This document shows, in pieces, positions 43,481 to 54,728 of a DNA stretch of 64,000 bases (positions within the stretch are counted from its first letter, which is position 1; every line of letters starts with the position of its first letter). The notes beneath the pieces were generated by a model, which saw only the letters and a list, made by a program, of their open reading frames with translations, had not been told where the DNA came from and did not search any database. The stretch is from assembly GCA_951394405.1 (NCBI GenBank), contig OX596341.1, positions 2,294,001 to 2,358,000 on the forward strand. Reading direction: 5' to 3'. This DNA comes from Coprinellus micaceus (Eukaryota; Basidiomycota; Agaricomycetes; Agaricales; Psathyrellaceae). The position numbers and the translations under genes are program-made.

Positions 43481-45662
43481 ATGGCCCCACTAGCAGTACA
43501 CATTAAGCACGCTGGAAAGACCCACGACGTCGAGCTCGACCCCGATCTTCCGCCAACGGTCTTCAAGAATGCGGTCTACCAGGTGACGGGTGTGCCGTTG
43601 GACAGGATGAAGGTGATGGTAAAAGGCGGGGTGTTGAAGGTGTGTAAGCGAAAGATCGTGGTAGCTTGGATGCGTACTGAATGTTGGGAGGCAGGATGAC
43701 TCCAACTGGAAAAAGATCGCGCCCAAGGCTGTGAGTTGCATGCGATATCGCTGCTTGAAAGGCGTCGTGTTGAACCAGCATAGGGGCAGACGTTCATGGT
43801 GATCGGTGCAGCTGGAGAGTTGCCAAAAGCGCCAGAGAAGCCAATTGTATTCTTGGAAGGTGAAAATTCCACTTATTCATCTTCTATGCAACACTAATAA
43901 TTCTTTTTTTGTTTTGTTTTGCAGATATGGACGATTCTGAGCTCGCAGAGGCGGTACGCAGGCACTGTGTTTTCGCTCAGGACGCCACCCTGATTTGTCT
44001 GGATAGCTGGCCAAACCAGTTGGTCTTCGAAACTTGGGCAACACTTGCTACATGAACGCCACCGTGCAGGCCCTCCGTGCTGTTCCCGAACTTCAAGTCG
44101 CGTTGAGCGCGTTAGTGTGGCGTTTCAGACTTGTTAGAGGTCAGGATGCTGACAAGCTACCCTAGGCCTGCTCTCCAATCGACCACGCCCCTGCCAGGAT
44201 CTCTGCGAGATCTATACCACAATATGTCCAGGACGACGGACAACGTCACCCCCGTTGGCTTCCTTCAAGTTCTCAGACAGGTAGACCTCATTCCCTTTTG
44301 ACCCATCACTTTCTCGAACGTTCCTGACAGAAGCATAGGTTAACCCCCAATTTGGGGAAATGGACCGCAGCGAAAAGCGGGCAGGAATGGGCATGATCGC
44401 GGGCTATGCGCAACAAGGTTAGCTCTTTTACGTGTAACGAACGCCTTGGGTACTCATCCAAGCTTTTCATTATGTAGATGCCGAAGAATGCTATTCATCG
44501 ATCATCCAGTCTCTTCGCAACGTCCCTGGGATAGGAGCGGACGGCAAGCCCATATCAGTGGGTGCGCAAGCGACCATTAACGAGGCACGTTTCGTCGAGC
44601 AGTACATGATGGGCACTATGCGAAGAGTGCTGTCCTGCGATGAGGCCCCGGAAGAAGCCCACGCGGTCAGTGAAGAGGCGGTTCTCAAGGTGGAGTGCAA
44701 CATTAGCGCTGCCACGAACTTCATGGCCCAGGGTATTCTCAGCGTAAGTGGCGTACCGCGTGTCGACGAATAGGCTTTTGACTGCTCGTACAGTCTCTGG
44801 ATACCAAAATCGACAAGACTTCGTCAACTCTTGGGAGGCAGGCTGCGTACAGCCAAAAGTCGAGACTGGCCCGGTTGCCTTCGTACCTGAGCGTGCATAT
44901 GGTCCGCTTCGATTGGCGAGCTGACATTGGAAAGAAGGCGAAGATCATGGTATGCCCGAGTTTGGACATTCAATGCTCGATCGCAACCCAAACTTACACC
45001 TCTCGCTATAGCGACGCGTGAAGTTCCCTCTCGAATACGACGCGGTAGACATCGCGACGGACGAATTGAAGGAGAAGCTCCTCCCCGTCTCCCGCAAACT
45101 CAAAGACATCGAGCGCGAACGAGGCGAACGCCGCAAGACCCGCAAGAAGACTAAGGCCGCTGCCGCCCCTGCCCCTCCCCCCGCCGCCTCCACCAGCACC
45201 GGCGACGTTGAAATGGCCGACGCTGCCCCCGCCACGGCCGCTGCTGGCGGCGAGCTCGAGCCAGAGGAAGTGTACAGGGAGAAGGAAGCCAAGGAGCTCG
45301 AGTCCCTCATCCACCCAGACCTGAAGAAGGATTTGGGCGCCAGCAATTCTGGACTCTACGACCTCGTGGCTATCATCACGCACAAGGGTGCCTTCGCCGA
45401 CGGCGGACATTACATCGGCTTTGTGAAGAAGAGTGTGTTCCACCCCATCAAGGGTAGTGCTGCTGCTGCTCAGGCGAAGGAGCAGGCGGAGAAGAGCGGT
45501 GCAGTTCCTGTGGCGGAGATTGAGGAGGACGATGAGGATTGGTATAAGTTCGATGATGATAAGGTGTCGACGTTCCCTGTGGAGAAGGTCCCGACGCTCG
45601 AGGGTGGAGGCGAGGATTCGTCGGCGTATGTGCTGTTGTACAAGGCGAAACCGTTGCTGTGA
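43481..45662 (+). CDS. UBP6: Ubiquitin carboxyl-terminal hydrolase Ubp6/USP14
   Basis: Ten exons (43481-43639, 43695-43730, 43784-43859, 43925-43953, 44007-44110, 44166-44280, 44339-44417, 44478-44743, 44794-44949, 45012-45662) give 556 residues. Residues 1-75 are a ubiquitin-like domain that in Ubp6 docks on the proteasome. The USP Cys box is GLRNLGNTCYMNATVQ with catalytic C114. QQDAEECY is the QQD box. The His box is DGGHYIGF, followed by WYKFDDDKVS. A Lys- and Ala/Pro-rich insert (about residues 395-440) is typical of fungal copies. Ubp6 removes ubiquitin from substrates at the proteasome and tunes its activity. It shares a 247-bp promoter region with the divergent BAP31 gene. Confidence 0.93.
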
Positions 45663-45771
45663 TTTTTGCAGTAGTTTCTTGGTCCGTCCTCTCGCGCCGT
45701 TTTTCAGTCGAACGGTTCAAGTCTGAAAGGTTGAAGTTATAGATTGTATATCAATGTACATTTTCCGATGA

Positions 45772-47409
45772 CTACGCATGGTCAGACGTTTCCTGATGGA
45801 AAGCTACGGGTTCATTGCCGTTGTCGAGATAGTAAGGAAACTTGGGCCCTTTTGGTGGAGGGTGGAATCTGGCTGTGCTTTGGTCGGCTTGCGTCTTGAT
45901 CTGGGTGAGCGCTGGAGCCGCAGTCTGGCTGGCTTCCAAGGCCCGCTTCAGCACTTGTGGAAGACGAGGTCCATGGATAGGTTGAGGCTGGTGGTGGATG
46001 GCAACGTTCCCGATGGGGTGGATCCCAGGGGCCGAGGTGGTACTGACATGCGAGGCCAACATCGAATGCTGGCCCCGTATGTCAACAAAGTGCGGAGGGT
46101 GAGGTCCAGCGTTGTTGTATACGGGACCTATGGTAGCTCCCCCAGCGTAGGTGGCCGCAGGGACCCCAGCATCACCGAACCGCATAGGACCCTGGGCCCC
46201 CATGCCAGCTGAGTACGGAAAAGGAGGCCCAGCGTGGCTGTACGCGGGATAGATAGCAGCATCGCCGGAGTGGGTGGCCGCAGGTACTTCAGTATCGCAG
46301 ACCAGGGGCTGTGGGGGATAAGGCCCGACGGTACTGTACAACACCTCGGCCTTATCGTCCTTGATCTGACCCCAACTACTGCTCATATCCGGGACCAGCT
46401 TTGCCACCTTTTTGCGGGCTCCATTCACCTTGTGCATCGCAGACGTCCAGGGAGCCCATGACGGTCCTTTGAAACCCATGACCTGGACATTAGTTGGTGT
46501 GGCATAGTTGAGAATGGCCCCTTGAAGGTGCCCGAACGACTCTTCGTACTCGTCATCGAAGACATGTCCTCCTCCCTTGATCGCTTTCCCCCTCGTCGAC
46601 GTGATGCAAGCGTGGCCTGTGAACTCGATCCCCCGCCTTCGGAACTCCTGCTCGTTGCGGACCCACCAATCCTCCATGAATTCCTCATTCTCTAGTCCGG
46701 TCACCACTAGCACAATCGGCACCCTCCCCCCACAGGTCTTCTCGAAGAATAACTCGTAGTGCGACTTGATGATGGTACGGAACCTCCTTGCGCGAATGCA
46801 ATATACCAACAGGCTCACGCCTCCCCCTTCCATGCCACGCAGAAGGCTGACGAGGTTGTCCTCTGCTTGCCCTGCGGTCACATTCCCGAATTCCCCTTCG
46901 ACGAGCCCGGCAGTGTCCCAGAGCATCAAAACTTCGTCGAAGAGGCGGCAAGGGTATTTGGTGCTGACGAGCGTACAGCCGAGGGCAGCGTTGGATACGA
47001 CAGCACCTGCATCGTCGAATTGTTCCTCGGATTTCTCGCGTAGCATGTTTATTATGGCGCTCTTGCCAACTCCTGTTTCGCCGAAGAAGATGATGTTTCG
47101 CGGAGGCTGGGATGGGGGTGTTTCGACATTGGTCTGGGAGTCAGGTGAGGGGTCGGGGTGAGGAGGGGTTTGTTCTCTGGGTAGCCTGTGTTCTGGACTT
47201 ATGGGAGGGACTTCCTGTTCAAGGACCGCATGAAGGCCAGACCCCTCTTTCGCTGTTGCTACGGGCGCTGCTGACTCCCGATCTCCCAGGTTATTGGTTG
47301 GGGTTTCGGGTTCTTCTTTGCAGAGAATATACGTGACTTCATCGATGGAGGGGGCTGGTGAGTGATCTCGCTCGGGGCCCGGTTCGATTAGATCTCGAGG
47401 GTCTGTCAT
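45772..47409 (-). CDS. G-domain P-loop GTPase C, long divergent member
   Basis: An intronless frame from ATG 47409 gives 545 residues. About 110 residues of acidic, Pro-rich sequence precede the G domain. G1 is GETGVGKSA and G3 WDTAGLVEGE. The G4 position reads VVTGLENEE, with Glu where the other copies have Asp. CITSTRGK matches the cluster's G5-like loop. The C-terminal 200 residues are Gly/Pro/Ala/His-rich with repeats (PAATHSGDAAIYPAY, PAATYAGGATIGPVY) and look disordered. The frame is open to 47472, but GTGAGT...GTAAAG just upstream looks like a 5' UTR intron, so I start at the first Met after it. Nucleotide preference may differ from the others because of the G4 change. Confidence 0.75.
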   Translation of the reverse strand: MTDPRDLIEPGPERDHSPAPSIDEVTYILCKEEPETPTNNLGDRESAAPVATAKEGSGLHAVLEQEVPPISPEHRLPREQTPPHPDPSPDSQTNVETPPSQPPRNIIFFGETGVGKSAIINMLREKSEEQFDDAGAVVSNAALGCTLVSTKYPCRLFDEVLMLWDTAGLVEGEFGNVTAGQAEDNLVSLLRGMEGGGVSLLVYCIRARRFRTIIKSHYELFFEKTCGGRVPIVLVVTGLENEEFMEDWWVRNEQEFRRRGIEFTGHACITSTRGKAIKGGGHVFDDEYEESFGHLQGAILNYATPTNVQVMGFKGPSWAPWTSAMHKVNGARKKVAKLVPDMSSSWGQIKDDKAEVLYSTVGPYPPQPLVCDTEVPAATHSGDAAIYPAYSHAGPPFPYSAGMGAQGPMRFGDAGVPAATYAGGATIGPVYNNAGPHPPHFVDIRGQHSMLASHVSTTSAPGIHPIGNVAIHHQPQPIHGPRLPQVLKRALEASQTAAPALTQIKTQADQSTARFHPPPKGPKFPYYLDNGNEPVAFHQETSDHA

Positions 47410-47897
47410 GACTTTACGTAGTCCGTGAGTACGATGGTTAGAGAAGGGATTGCATCGGTACTCACTCTTCACTTCGATTCCTAGGGACGTCTTTGTGGGT
47501 CAAAGATGAGGACAAGGTTGGGGGCTTCCACGATTGGTATATAACGACAATGACCCAAGGCACTGGATAATGGGCGTCTGAGGTGGTCAGCAGGGCAAAA
47601 CTCAGATATGTCCTTGCCTCATTTTGATGAGCCTTCTCCCGACACCGTTCTGTTCTACGTTGTCAACGATGAAGGGGCATGTGTGACGTGCTCCTTACAT
47701 GAAACTGGGGTCCAAGCCGCAAATTGGTCGCCTCGTTGCTCTTATCTGGGCGCCTATCTGTGACAGCAGGCCTCGTGGATTGAGCCTGGACTTCATTTCC
47801 ACTGGGAATCGAAACGACCCCCTTTTAATACAGGAGCTCCGTCCCCAGTGGCGACATCCACGCTCGTCAAGCTCGTACTATCACACTACCCCATCTT
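47410..47897. other. Divergent promoter region, GTPases C and D
   Basis: 488 bp. The part from about 47725 to 47850 resembles 49250-49350 upstream of GTPase E (shared TGCTCTTATCT.GGCGCCTATC and CCTCGTGG), so the promoter was duplicated with the gene. Confidence 0.55.
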
Positions 47898-48877
47898 ATG
47901 CAGTAAGCTTTCTGTAATCTTCCCTTTGCAACTGGGCTGACTCGCATATGTCAAGGACCGAACCGCCTCAGTTGCGTCACAACGTCGTCCTATTCGGAGA
48001 GACGGGGGTGGGGAAGAGCTCTATAGTCAACATGCTTCGGGGCTCAGAGGAAGCGAGGGTCTCACCCAACGCCCTTGGGTGCACGCTCGCATCCACAGGG
48101 TACGAGGGCACAATCGGTGACAAGAGGTACACCTTCTGGGATACGATCGGTCTCAATGAAGGGGAGCAGGGGAAGGTGCCAAACATGGCGGCTGTCACCA
48201 CGCTATACCGGCTCCTGCGCAGCCTCTCCAGCAAAGGGGGAGTAAGCCTTCTTGTGTTTTGCATGCGCTCCCCTCGAATCACCGACGCCGGACACAAGAA
48301 TTGGATTCTATTCAGGGAGATTATATGCCAGGAGCAGGTCCCAGCCGTCATAGCGGTCACCCATCTCGACTCGCAGGAAGCAATGGACGGATGGTGGTCG
48401 ACGAACGAGCTGGCCTTCGTCGAACAGTACGGCATCCGCCCTTCTAAGGAAGTCCATCGTGCGTTCTCTGGAGGGGAAGACATCCACTCCGACGCTGGCG
48501 TCGCTTGCATTACCGCTACGAAGGGCAAGTTCAAGAGAGGGCACTACGTCAACGAGGAGGAGTATGAGGAGTCTTGCTTGAAGATTCGGAAGCTCGTCTT
48601 TGAATCGCATCGCCCAGACTCATGGAATGTGAACGCTGTGTCATGGTTCAACAAGGTCGTTGAAGAGGTGGATCGAAGGTTCTTGTGCTGGGAATGGAAG
48701 GGGGAACGAGTGAGATTGGAGGCGGGGCAGGGGATACAAGACCTCGTGTCGAAGTGGGGGGTTTCGGAGGTCCAGGCAAAGGAGGTCGCCGAACAGCTTG
48801 AAGCCCAGGGCCGGAAAGGGCTGTTGGAACAGGCAAAAGCGATCGGTCAAATGCTCCAACGCTTGATGGGAGGGTAG
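47898..48877 (+). CDS. G-domain P-loop GTPase D
   Basis: Exon 1 is only ATGCA (47898-47902). A 53-nt intron joins it to 47956-48877, giving 308 residues. G1 is GETGVGKSS, G3 WDTIGLNEGE, G4-like AVTHLDSQE, and CITATKGK follows. The C-terminal region again has ESHRPDSWNVNAVSWF and an SKWGVSEVQAKEVAEQLE helix. The intron ends with an in-frame ATG (47948), so an unspliced transcript would still encode nearly the same protein. Closest relative in the window is GTPase E. Confidence 0.8.
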
Positions 48878-49414
48878 AAGCCTAGAAGGAGGCGAAGCGT
48901 AATGCCCAAACCCTCGGCGGAACTCGAAGGGTGCGGGAGTGCGCTCGAGCGGTTATATTGTAAATCGAATGCAATGGTCCTCAGACCACTACTAGCACCT
49001 CCCATCGGTCAGCGCATGCGCTTCAGGGCATTCAGGCGATCAGACCACGATGAGGCTTGGAGGTCGAACCCTTCATCTTCGGGAGTCGATACAACAGCCA
49101 TACCCGCTCGTGTGCGTGGTGCACAGCCCGGTTGGTTACCTCGTTTCTAATGGCCTTCTCCCGAAACCATTCTTCTCTATGTATTGTGTAATGACCTTGA
49201 CTCTCGCGGAGCATCCTAATTGACATAATCCGGAGACCATGTCAACTACCGTTCGCCTCATTGCTCTTATCTAGGCGCCTATCTGCTGCGGTCACCTCGT
49301 GGGGCGAACACGCGTTTCATTTCAATGAGGGGAACGTGAAGTACCCATTTCATAAAGGAGCCCCTTATCCGATGCGCTCATGCCCGTCAACGTCGCCCCA
49401 TCGCACCACCCCGT
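48878..49414. other. Spacer and duplicated promoter, GTPases D and E
   Basis: 537 bp; the right half resembles the upstream region of GTPase D. No additional gene. Confidence 0.55.
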
Positions 49415-50340
49415 ATGCAGTACGTCCCCTTTACCTTTTCCGTTGCGATTGGGCTGACCAGCACTTGCCAAGAACCAAGCCGCCCCAGATTCACCACAAC
49501 ATCATCCTCTTCGGGGAGACGGGGGTAGGCAAGAGCTCCATCGTCAATATGCTACGAGGCTCAGATGGAGCGACGACATCAGGAAACGCCCTTGGATGCA
49601 CGTTGACGTCCAACGGGTACGCGGGCACCATCTGCGACCAGAAATACACCTTCTGGGATACCGTAGGTCTCAACGAAGGGGAGCAGGGTAACATGCCGGA
49701 CATAACGGCCGTCACCACACTCTATCACCTCCTGCGCAGATTGTCGGCCGAAGGAGGAGTGAGCCTCCTGGTGTTCTGCATGCGAGCCCCTCGAATCACC
49801 GACGCTGGACACAAGAACTGGGTTCTGTTCAGAGAGATCGTGTGCCAACAGAAGGTTCCCGCCGTCATTGCGGTCACATACCTGGAGCAGGAGGATATGG
49901 ATGTGTGGTGGGCGAACAACGAGTTGTCATTTAGCAGGCGCTACAGCATCAACCCCAGCGAGGAAGTACATCGGGCATTTCCTGGTGGAGAGGGCGTGCA
50001 CTCAGACGCTGGTGTCGCCTGCATCACGTCTACGAAGGGAAAGTACAAGAAGGGAGGCTACACGTATGAGGATGAATATCAAGAGTCCCGCACGAAGGTA
50101 CGGAGGCTCGTATACGAAGCCCACCTCCCCGTGCCATGGAAGGTCGACGCCGTGCCATGGTTCAAGAGGGTCATCGAGGAAATCGACGCAGGATGGTGGT
50201 GCTGGAAGAGGAAAAAGCAGAAGGTTAGGCTAGATTCGGGGAAGGGGATATACGATATCATGTCAAGATGGGGAATCGAAGAAGAAGAGGCCAGGGAGAT
50301 TGCGCAAATGCTCGAAGAGGGAGTCCAAGCGGATGGATAG
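49415..50340 (+). CDS. G-domain P-loop GTPase E
   Basis: Exon 1 is ATGCA (49415-49419), spliced over 53 nt to 49473-50340, giving 290 residues. G1 is GETGVGKSS, G3 WDTVGLNEGE. The G4-like stretch is AVTYLEQED, with Glu in place of the Asp of GTPase D. CITSTKGK and the shared C-terminal blocks (YEAHLPVPWKVDAVPWF, MSRWGIEEEEAREIAQMLE) follow. The upstream frame is open to 49261, but the ATGCA-exon structure shared with GTPase D argues for the start given. Tandem duplicate of D. Confidence 0.8.
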
Positions 50341-52399
50341 GACAGCTTTCTTATAATGCAATACGGACTTTGAATTAACCAACACAAGGAGGTGTGTTGA
50401 AACTGATGTTCAGGGTATAGTGTGCGCCTCAGTGTTGCCGGTGTGACTTGTGGTGACGTGGGTCCATCACGCTCGTCTATTTAAGCGCCAAGGCCACCGG
50501 CATCTTTCGAACGCTTGTTAAGACCTGGGCTTGGGATTTATCCACCTGCTATCCTTGGTACTAGATACACCTAAGGTTGGGAACGTGGACCACCTGGCGC
50601 GTTGCCCTGAACATAAAGTAAGGGCCCAACGCCAAATCCCGATGATCTACTCACATGCCTCCCCAGCCGCTTCGACTTCGAGATCCGAGTTCCTTGGACG
50701 TTCTCCGGTTCAAAATAAAACTTCTGGGAGATTTCGGCTTTCAAAAAAGGTGTTACCAGTGATGGAATTGGCCAGGCAAACTGGTGCGAAGCCCCGGGGT
50801 GAGGTCGAACAGGTGAAAACTTGCTCGTAGAGCGGGGATTAGGTCAGACGGCGCACGGCGGGGCAGGCTCACGGTACACTTGCGGGTAGCGCAGGCCCGC
50901 AGGGTGGTCATAGCATTCAGGGAGCTGTTCAAGGTGCTTACACCCTTGGCAGGGTGTTTAGAACAAGATCAAAACCCCGATAACCACTACAATATAGCGC
51001 CTCCGTGCAGCGCCTCGGCACGTCCAAAAAGGGAGCAAGGAGCTGCCCGGAGGGTAGTGAACGACGATGGTCGACATGAGGCAACCTGGATGCTGGATGA
51101 TGAAGTGAGGTCTCACCGTAGTTGGGGCCAGCGGGAACAATCCGCACTGATCGCAGGCTAGTGGCGTCCAAATAAGCGCTCGCGAATGAAGCACTGTCTC
51201 CTGTACTGGCTTGGAGATCACTTAGGACACGATAAGTCACTTCGCGAGCGCCATTTGGGGGCACAAATTACGTTCGGCTCAAAGCCATTCTCCACGGAAT
51301 GCCGTCCCGGGGACGCACTGCCTTAATGGAGCTCTACCCCAGGCTTGTCGAATGAGGCTAGTCCTTTGCACCCAAAAGGCGCCCAGAGATAAAAGGCGGG
51401 ATACAGAACGAGCTGTGGCAAGTCTGGAAGAAAGTTAGGTTCTGTCAGAAAAGCATGTTCCAGAGGGAGAAGCAATAGAGTCTTACATGTACAAAGAGAC
51501 ACGCCGCACAGGCATCGCCTTGAGCCAAGGCCCTGGACCTTCATACAGAAGCTTAAGGACATTTCACAGAAACTCAAATGGCAGCCGGCGGTTGGATGGG
51601 GTTTAGCTCGCACCTGACGTTCATGGAGATCTGGGTTTGGCGTTCATTTCCCGGTTGACGGCGGCACGCCACCGTCCTGGAAAAGCTTCTACGAAGGCCA
51701 AAGACAAACACCCAACCCCAGCTGACCACTGCCTGCTGGGGATGAACACACCTTTGGCCAGGCCTGATTCAGTCAAGGCTTAAGCGAAGGGTGATAGAGG
51801 GTCGAGGCCTTTCCCCATTAAATCGCTTCAGACGTCGCTACAAAAAAGGAAGAGTGAAACGCGAAAGCTGGTAAGTGGATGTACGCGCACAGGGCCAAAG
51901 AACGAGCGGAAATGAGAACATCTTCAATTCAGCGGATATACCCTGGGCGAATATAATAATCTCACGGGTTCAATCAACAAATCTTCATTAGACTCAGACG
52001 AGTTCGAACGGAGAACTGAAAGTGAAGAGTAATAAATCAATAGCGGCGAACACAACATCTTGTCACACGAAAACTTCGAGATATTACCAAATGACCTCCT
52101 TGCTTCAACTGAATGTGTTGTGGATCCGTCCTGAAGGGGTTGCACGACTAATAAATAGAAAGGCGAGTTGCGGACTTCCGTTCGATGTTGTAAGGCCTAG
52201 GGCAGGACGCACGACGGGGACGGGGGACCTCTATCATTGATCCTGTGTCATGGTCGAACGGGGAAAGGCGCGAAGGGATGCTTGATCGGCGAGCTGGGGG
52301 TGACGGTAGTGGCGCCAGGACCTTCGACTCGAATTAGGGAGAACGGGAAGGTCGCTTGTGGACTACCATTAGCGAGTGGATTCTGGAATCATGCGAAGC
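50341..52399. other. 2-kb gene-empty region
   Basis: No coherent exon series, domain or structured RNA is visible on either strand. It holds the 3' flanks of GTPase E and of the minus-strand coiled-coil gene. Confidence 0.5.
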
Positions 52400-54323
52400 T
52401 CATTGCGGTGGTGTATTCAATGACATGGAGCGGGAACGTTCGGCTAACAAAGCGGCGTATGGATTGCCTGTCCAGGACGAGATATCAGCCTCGTTCACCG
52501 GCCTATCGGGAAACCACTTACGAGTACCCCAAGGTCGAGGCGATGACGGCTGGGGGTTTGGCTCTGGATCGGTGGTGCCACTGGCTTCATTTGTACCCGG
52601 TGAGGGCATGGCGGAAGTTCCGGCCGTTCCTGTTTGGGGCACAGGGAACAGAGGAGGGTTCTGTCCTGCTTTGTCGAGCGATTCGCGCGACCAGAACGCG
52701 GGAGGTGGCCCTGGCGGAGGGGCATATGTGGGCCCGGAAGAAGGGGACAGCGCTGGAGGCGCAGCAGCAGTCGCCTGAGTTACCCTGTCGTAACTAGGTG
52801 GCCTAGTGGCAGTCGATGCAACACTCTCGAAAAGAGCCTTTCTGAGATAAAATAGTTCCTTCCTCTTGTCCTCCAATCGCTGATGGACTTGACTGATATT
52901 TCTTCCCGCAACGTCAGCGCGTTGCAACGCGGCGTCCCTTTCTTGCTTGAGCTAATTGAATTGGGAAAAAGCCAAATGCCTATCAGTCGTTTTGGCTTTG
53001 TGAACGTTAGGAAAGGAAACCTACTCGGTTGAGGGACAACAACACTTGTGCCGCCGACCGCTTGATTTTGTCTGAGATAAAGTTCAGATCCGGAGGTGGG
53101 AACATTGCGGGAAGCCTCTTACCATGGAAAGCCATATCTGAGAAGATATTGTCGAAAAACACGTCGGACATGAGGGACCTGTGTGTATAACAGCATTAAT
53201 GGATTAGAACTCAGTGAGGGAATCCCAGGATACCAACCCCTGTGCAATCTGAACCCTGCCAACGGGTTGCACCACAGGATTGACCCTGTGAGCTTGCTCC
53301 GCGAAGCTTTCGGCCTGGGATGCTTGGGCGGTCGCGTTCGTCAACGCGTTCCGCTCCATCATATCTGCCATGCTAGGTTCTCCCATTAGTACACTTCGAC
53401 TATATGCGATGGTGTTGCGCGTACGTTCCACCACCCCACATATCTAGAACGTGCGTGAGGGGAGGGTCAAAGCAGACGTGCATTGGTACGCACCATATCG
53501 AGAATAGCTTAGCGCCTCTTTCACGCTCGCGAGACAACGTTCCATAGACTGCACAGAACGCGAGAGGAGCTCAGCAGCTAGCGATTCCGTGTTAACAGAG
53601 GACTGGGCGCGTTCATGTTGCTTGTGCGCCTCGTTAACTTCGTATTCTAGCTTGTCTTCCTCCGGGAACGCTGATATGTCCGCTCCAGGTTAGGCGGGTC
53701 CGAGGTGAATGCGCGAATGCCTTACATTCAGATGGCCCCTCGAATACGCGATTGTATAGAGATTGAATTTCTCGCTCTACGTTCTCTTTCGTTTTCCCTT
53801 TGTGAACGAGTTCCTCTTCCTGGAAACTGATGAGTTAGAGGCGATAACGGGGACAAATGTATGCGTACTGTTGATCGGGCTTCGGCGAGGAGTTGCTGAA
53901 GCATGGCATTGTTGTCCCTCTCTGCCATTTCGTTATGCAATGCCTCGACGTATTCCCTGGAATCGACGAGGTGAGTAGCATATAGCGAGCTCAGAGCATC
54001 TGTACCCACTTCTCCTCCTTCTCCTGCTCAGCCTCATACTTCTCCTTCTTCCCACTCAACTTCGCCGCCAGCCGTCTCGTCGTAGAATCGCGCAACCGCT
54101 CATGGTCCTTCCTCTCCTTCTTCGTCGCCTTCGACAGCTCTTCCACTTTCTTATCGCTCGCAGCCAGCTGGCATTCCAGATCTCGTATATACTCCCGATG
54201 CTGCCTCAGCGCGGTGGGAGTGTAGTCCAGATCCGAGAGCGTCCTGAGCAACTTTGCGTGGTAGTCCGCGTGCTGGACGATATCTTCCGTCGTCGTCACT
54301 GGGTTTGCTGCCATTGCTGCCAT
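52400..54323 (-). CDS. Hypothetical coiled-coil protein, nine exons
   Basis: Exons 54323-54010, 53956-53869, 53819-53726, 53670-53494, 53443-53401, 53372-53238, 53178-53123, 53071-53025 and 52951-52400 close at 501 residues. The first 140 residues are a highly charged coiled coil (about residues 40-130 rich in Lys, Glu, Arg). The middle 180 residues are helical, including MADMMERNALTNATAQASQA. A second coiled coil (QRADVAGRNISQVHQRLEDK) precedes a 140-residue Pro-rich tail. I do not recognise a family. Two donors are unusual (GTGGGT after exon 1, GTCGAA after exon 5), so those joints are less certain. Cytosolic scaffold is a guess. Confidence 0.65.
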
Positions 54324-54728
54324 GTTCAACTGTGTACTGGGGGAAGAGGGTGCGAAGGATGATGGTGTGGGGTCAAGAGCGATGGAGCCAGATGTAGATG
54401 ATCATTTTCAATACGCTGTCGTTCAACACATATGGACTGGTCCTAGTCACTGAGGCTGTGTGTGTGCCTCCGTGATAACAGCCCAATACGGCTCGACTCG
54501 GGGGGAAAGGGCGTCGATACCGGTGTCATACAGCGCCGAAGTGACCAGTTGAGCGGTGTAGTTGGGTAAGAACGAGCGCAACGCGTGTGTGCCTCAGCAG
54601 TTCGACGGGCGATGACGTTTTCTGATCGTTGCACGTTACGTATGGGTATATGGGTAGAGATAGGGGCAAGAGTGGGAGATCCAAGCAATTAGTAGGTACA
54701 AGTACATTGGTATATAGATAGCTTTCGG
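54324..54728. other. Intergenic between two minus-strand genes
   Basis: 405 bp: promoter of the coiled-coil gene and 3' UTR of the F-box gene. No gene seen. Confidence 0.55.

Noticed and set aside
47410..47472. N-terminal extension of GTPase C to 47472
   Set aside because: The frame begins with GTG and crosses a plausible GTGAGT...AAAG intron. The first ATG after it is at 47409.
49261..49414. N-terminal extension of GTPase E to 49261
   Set aside because: The extension is promoter-like and duplicated upstream of GTPase D. The ATGCA first exon shared by D and E explains the start better.
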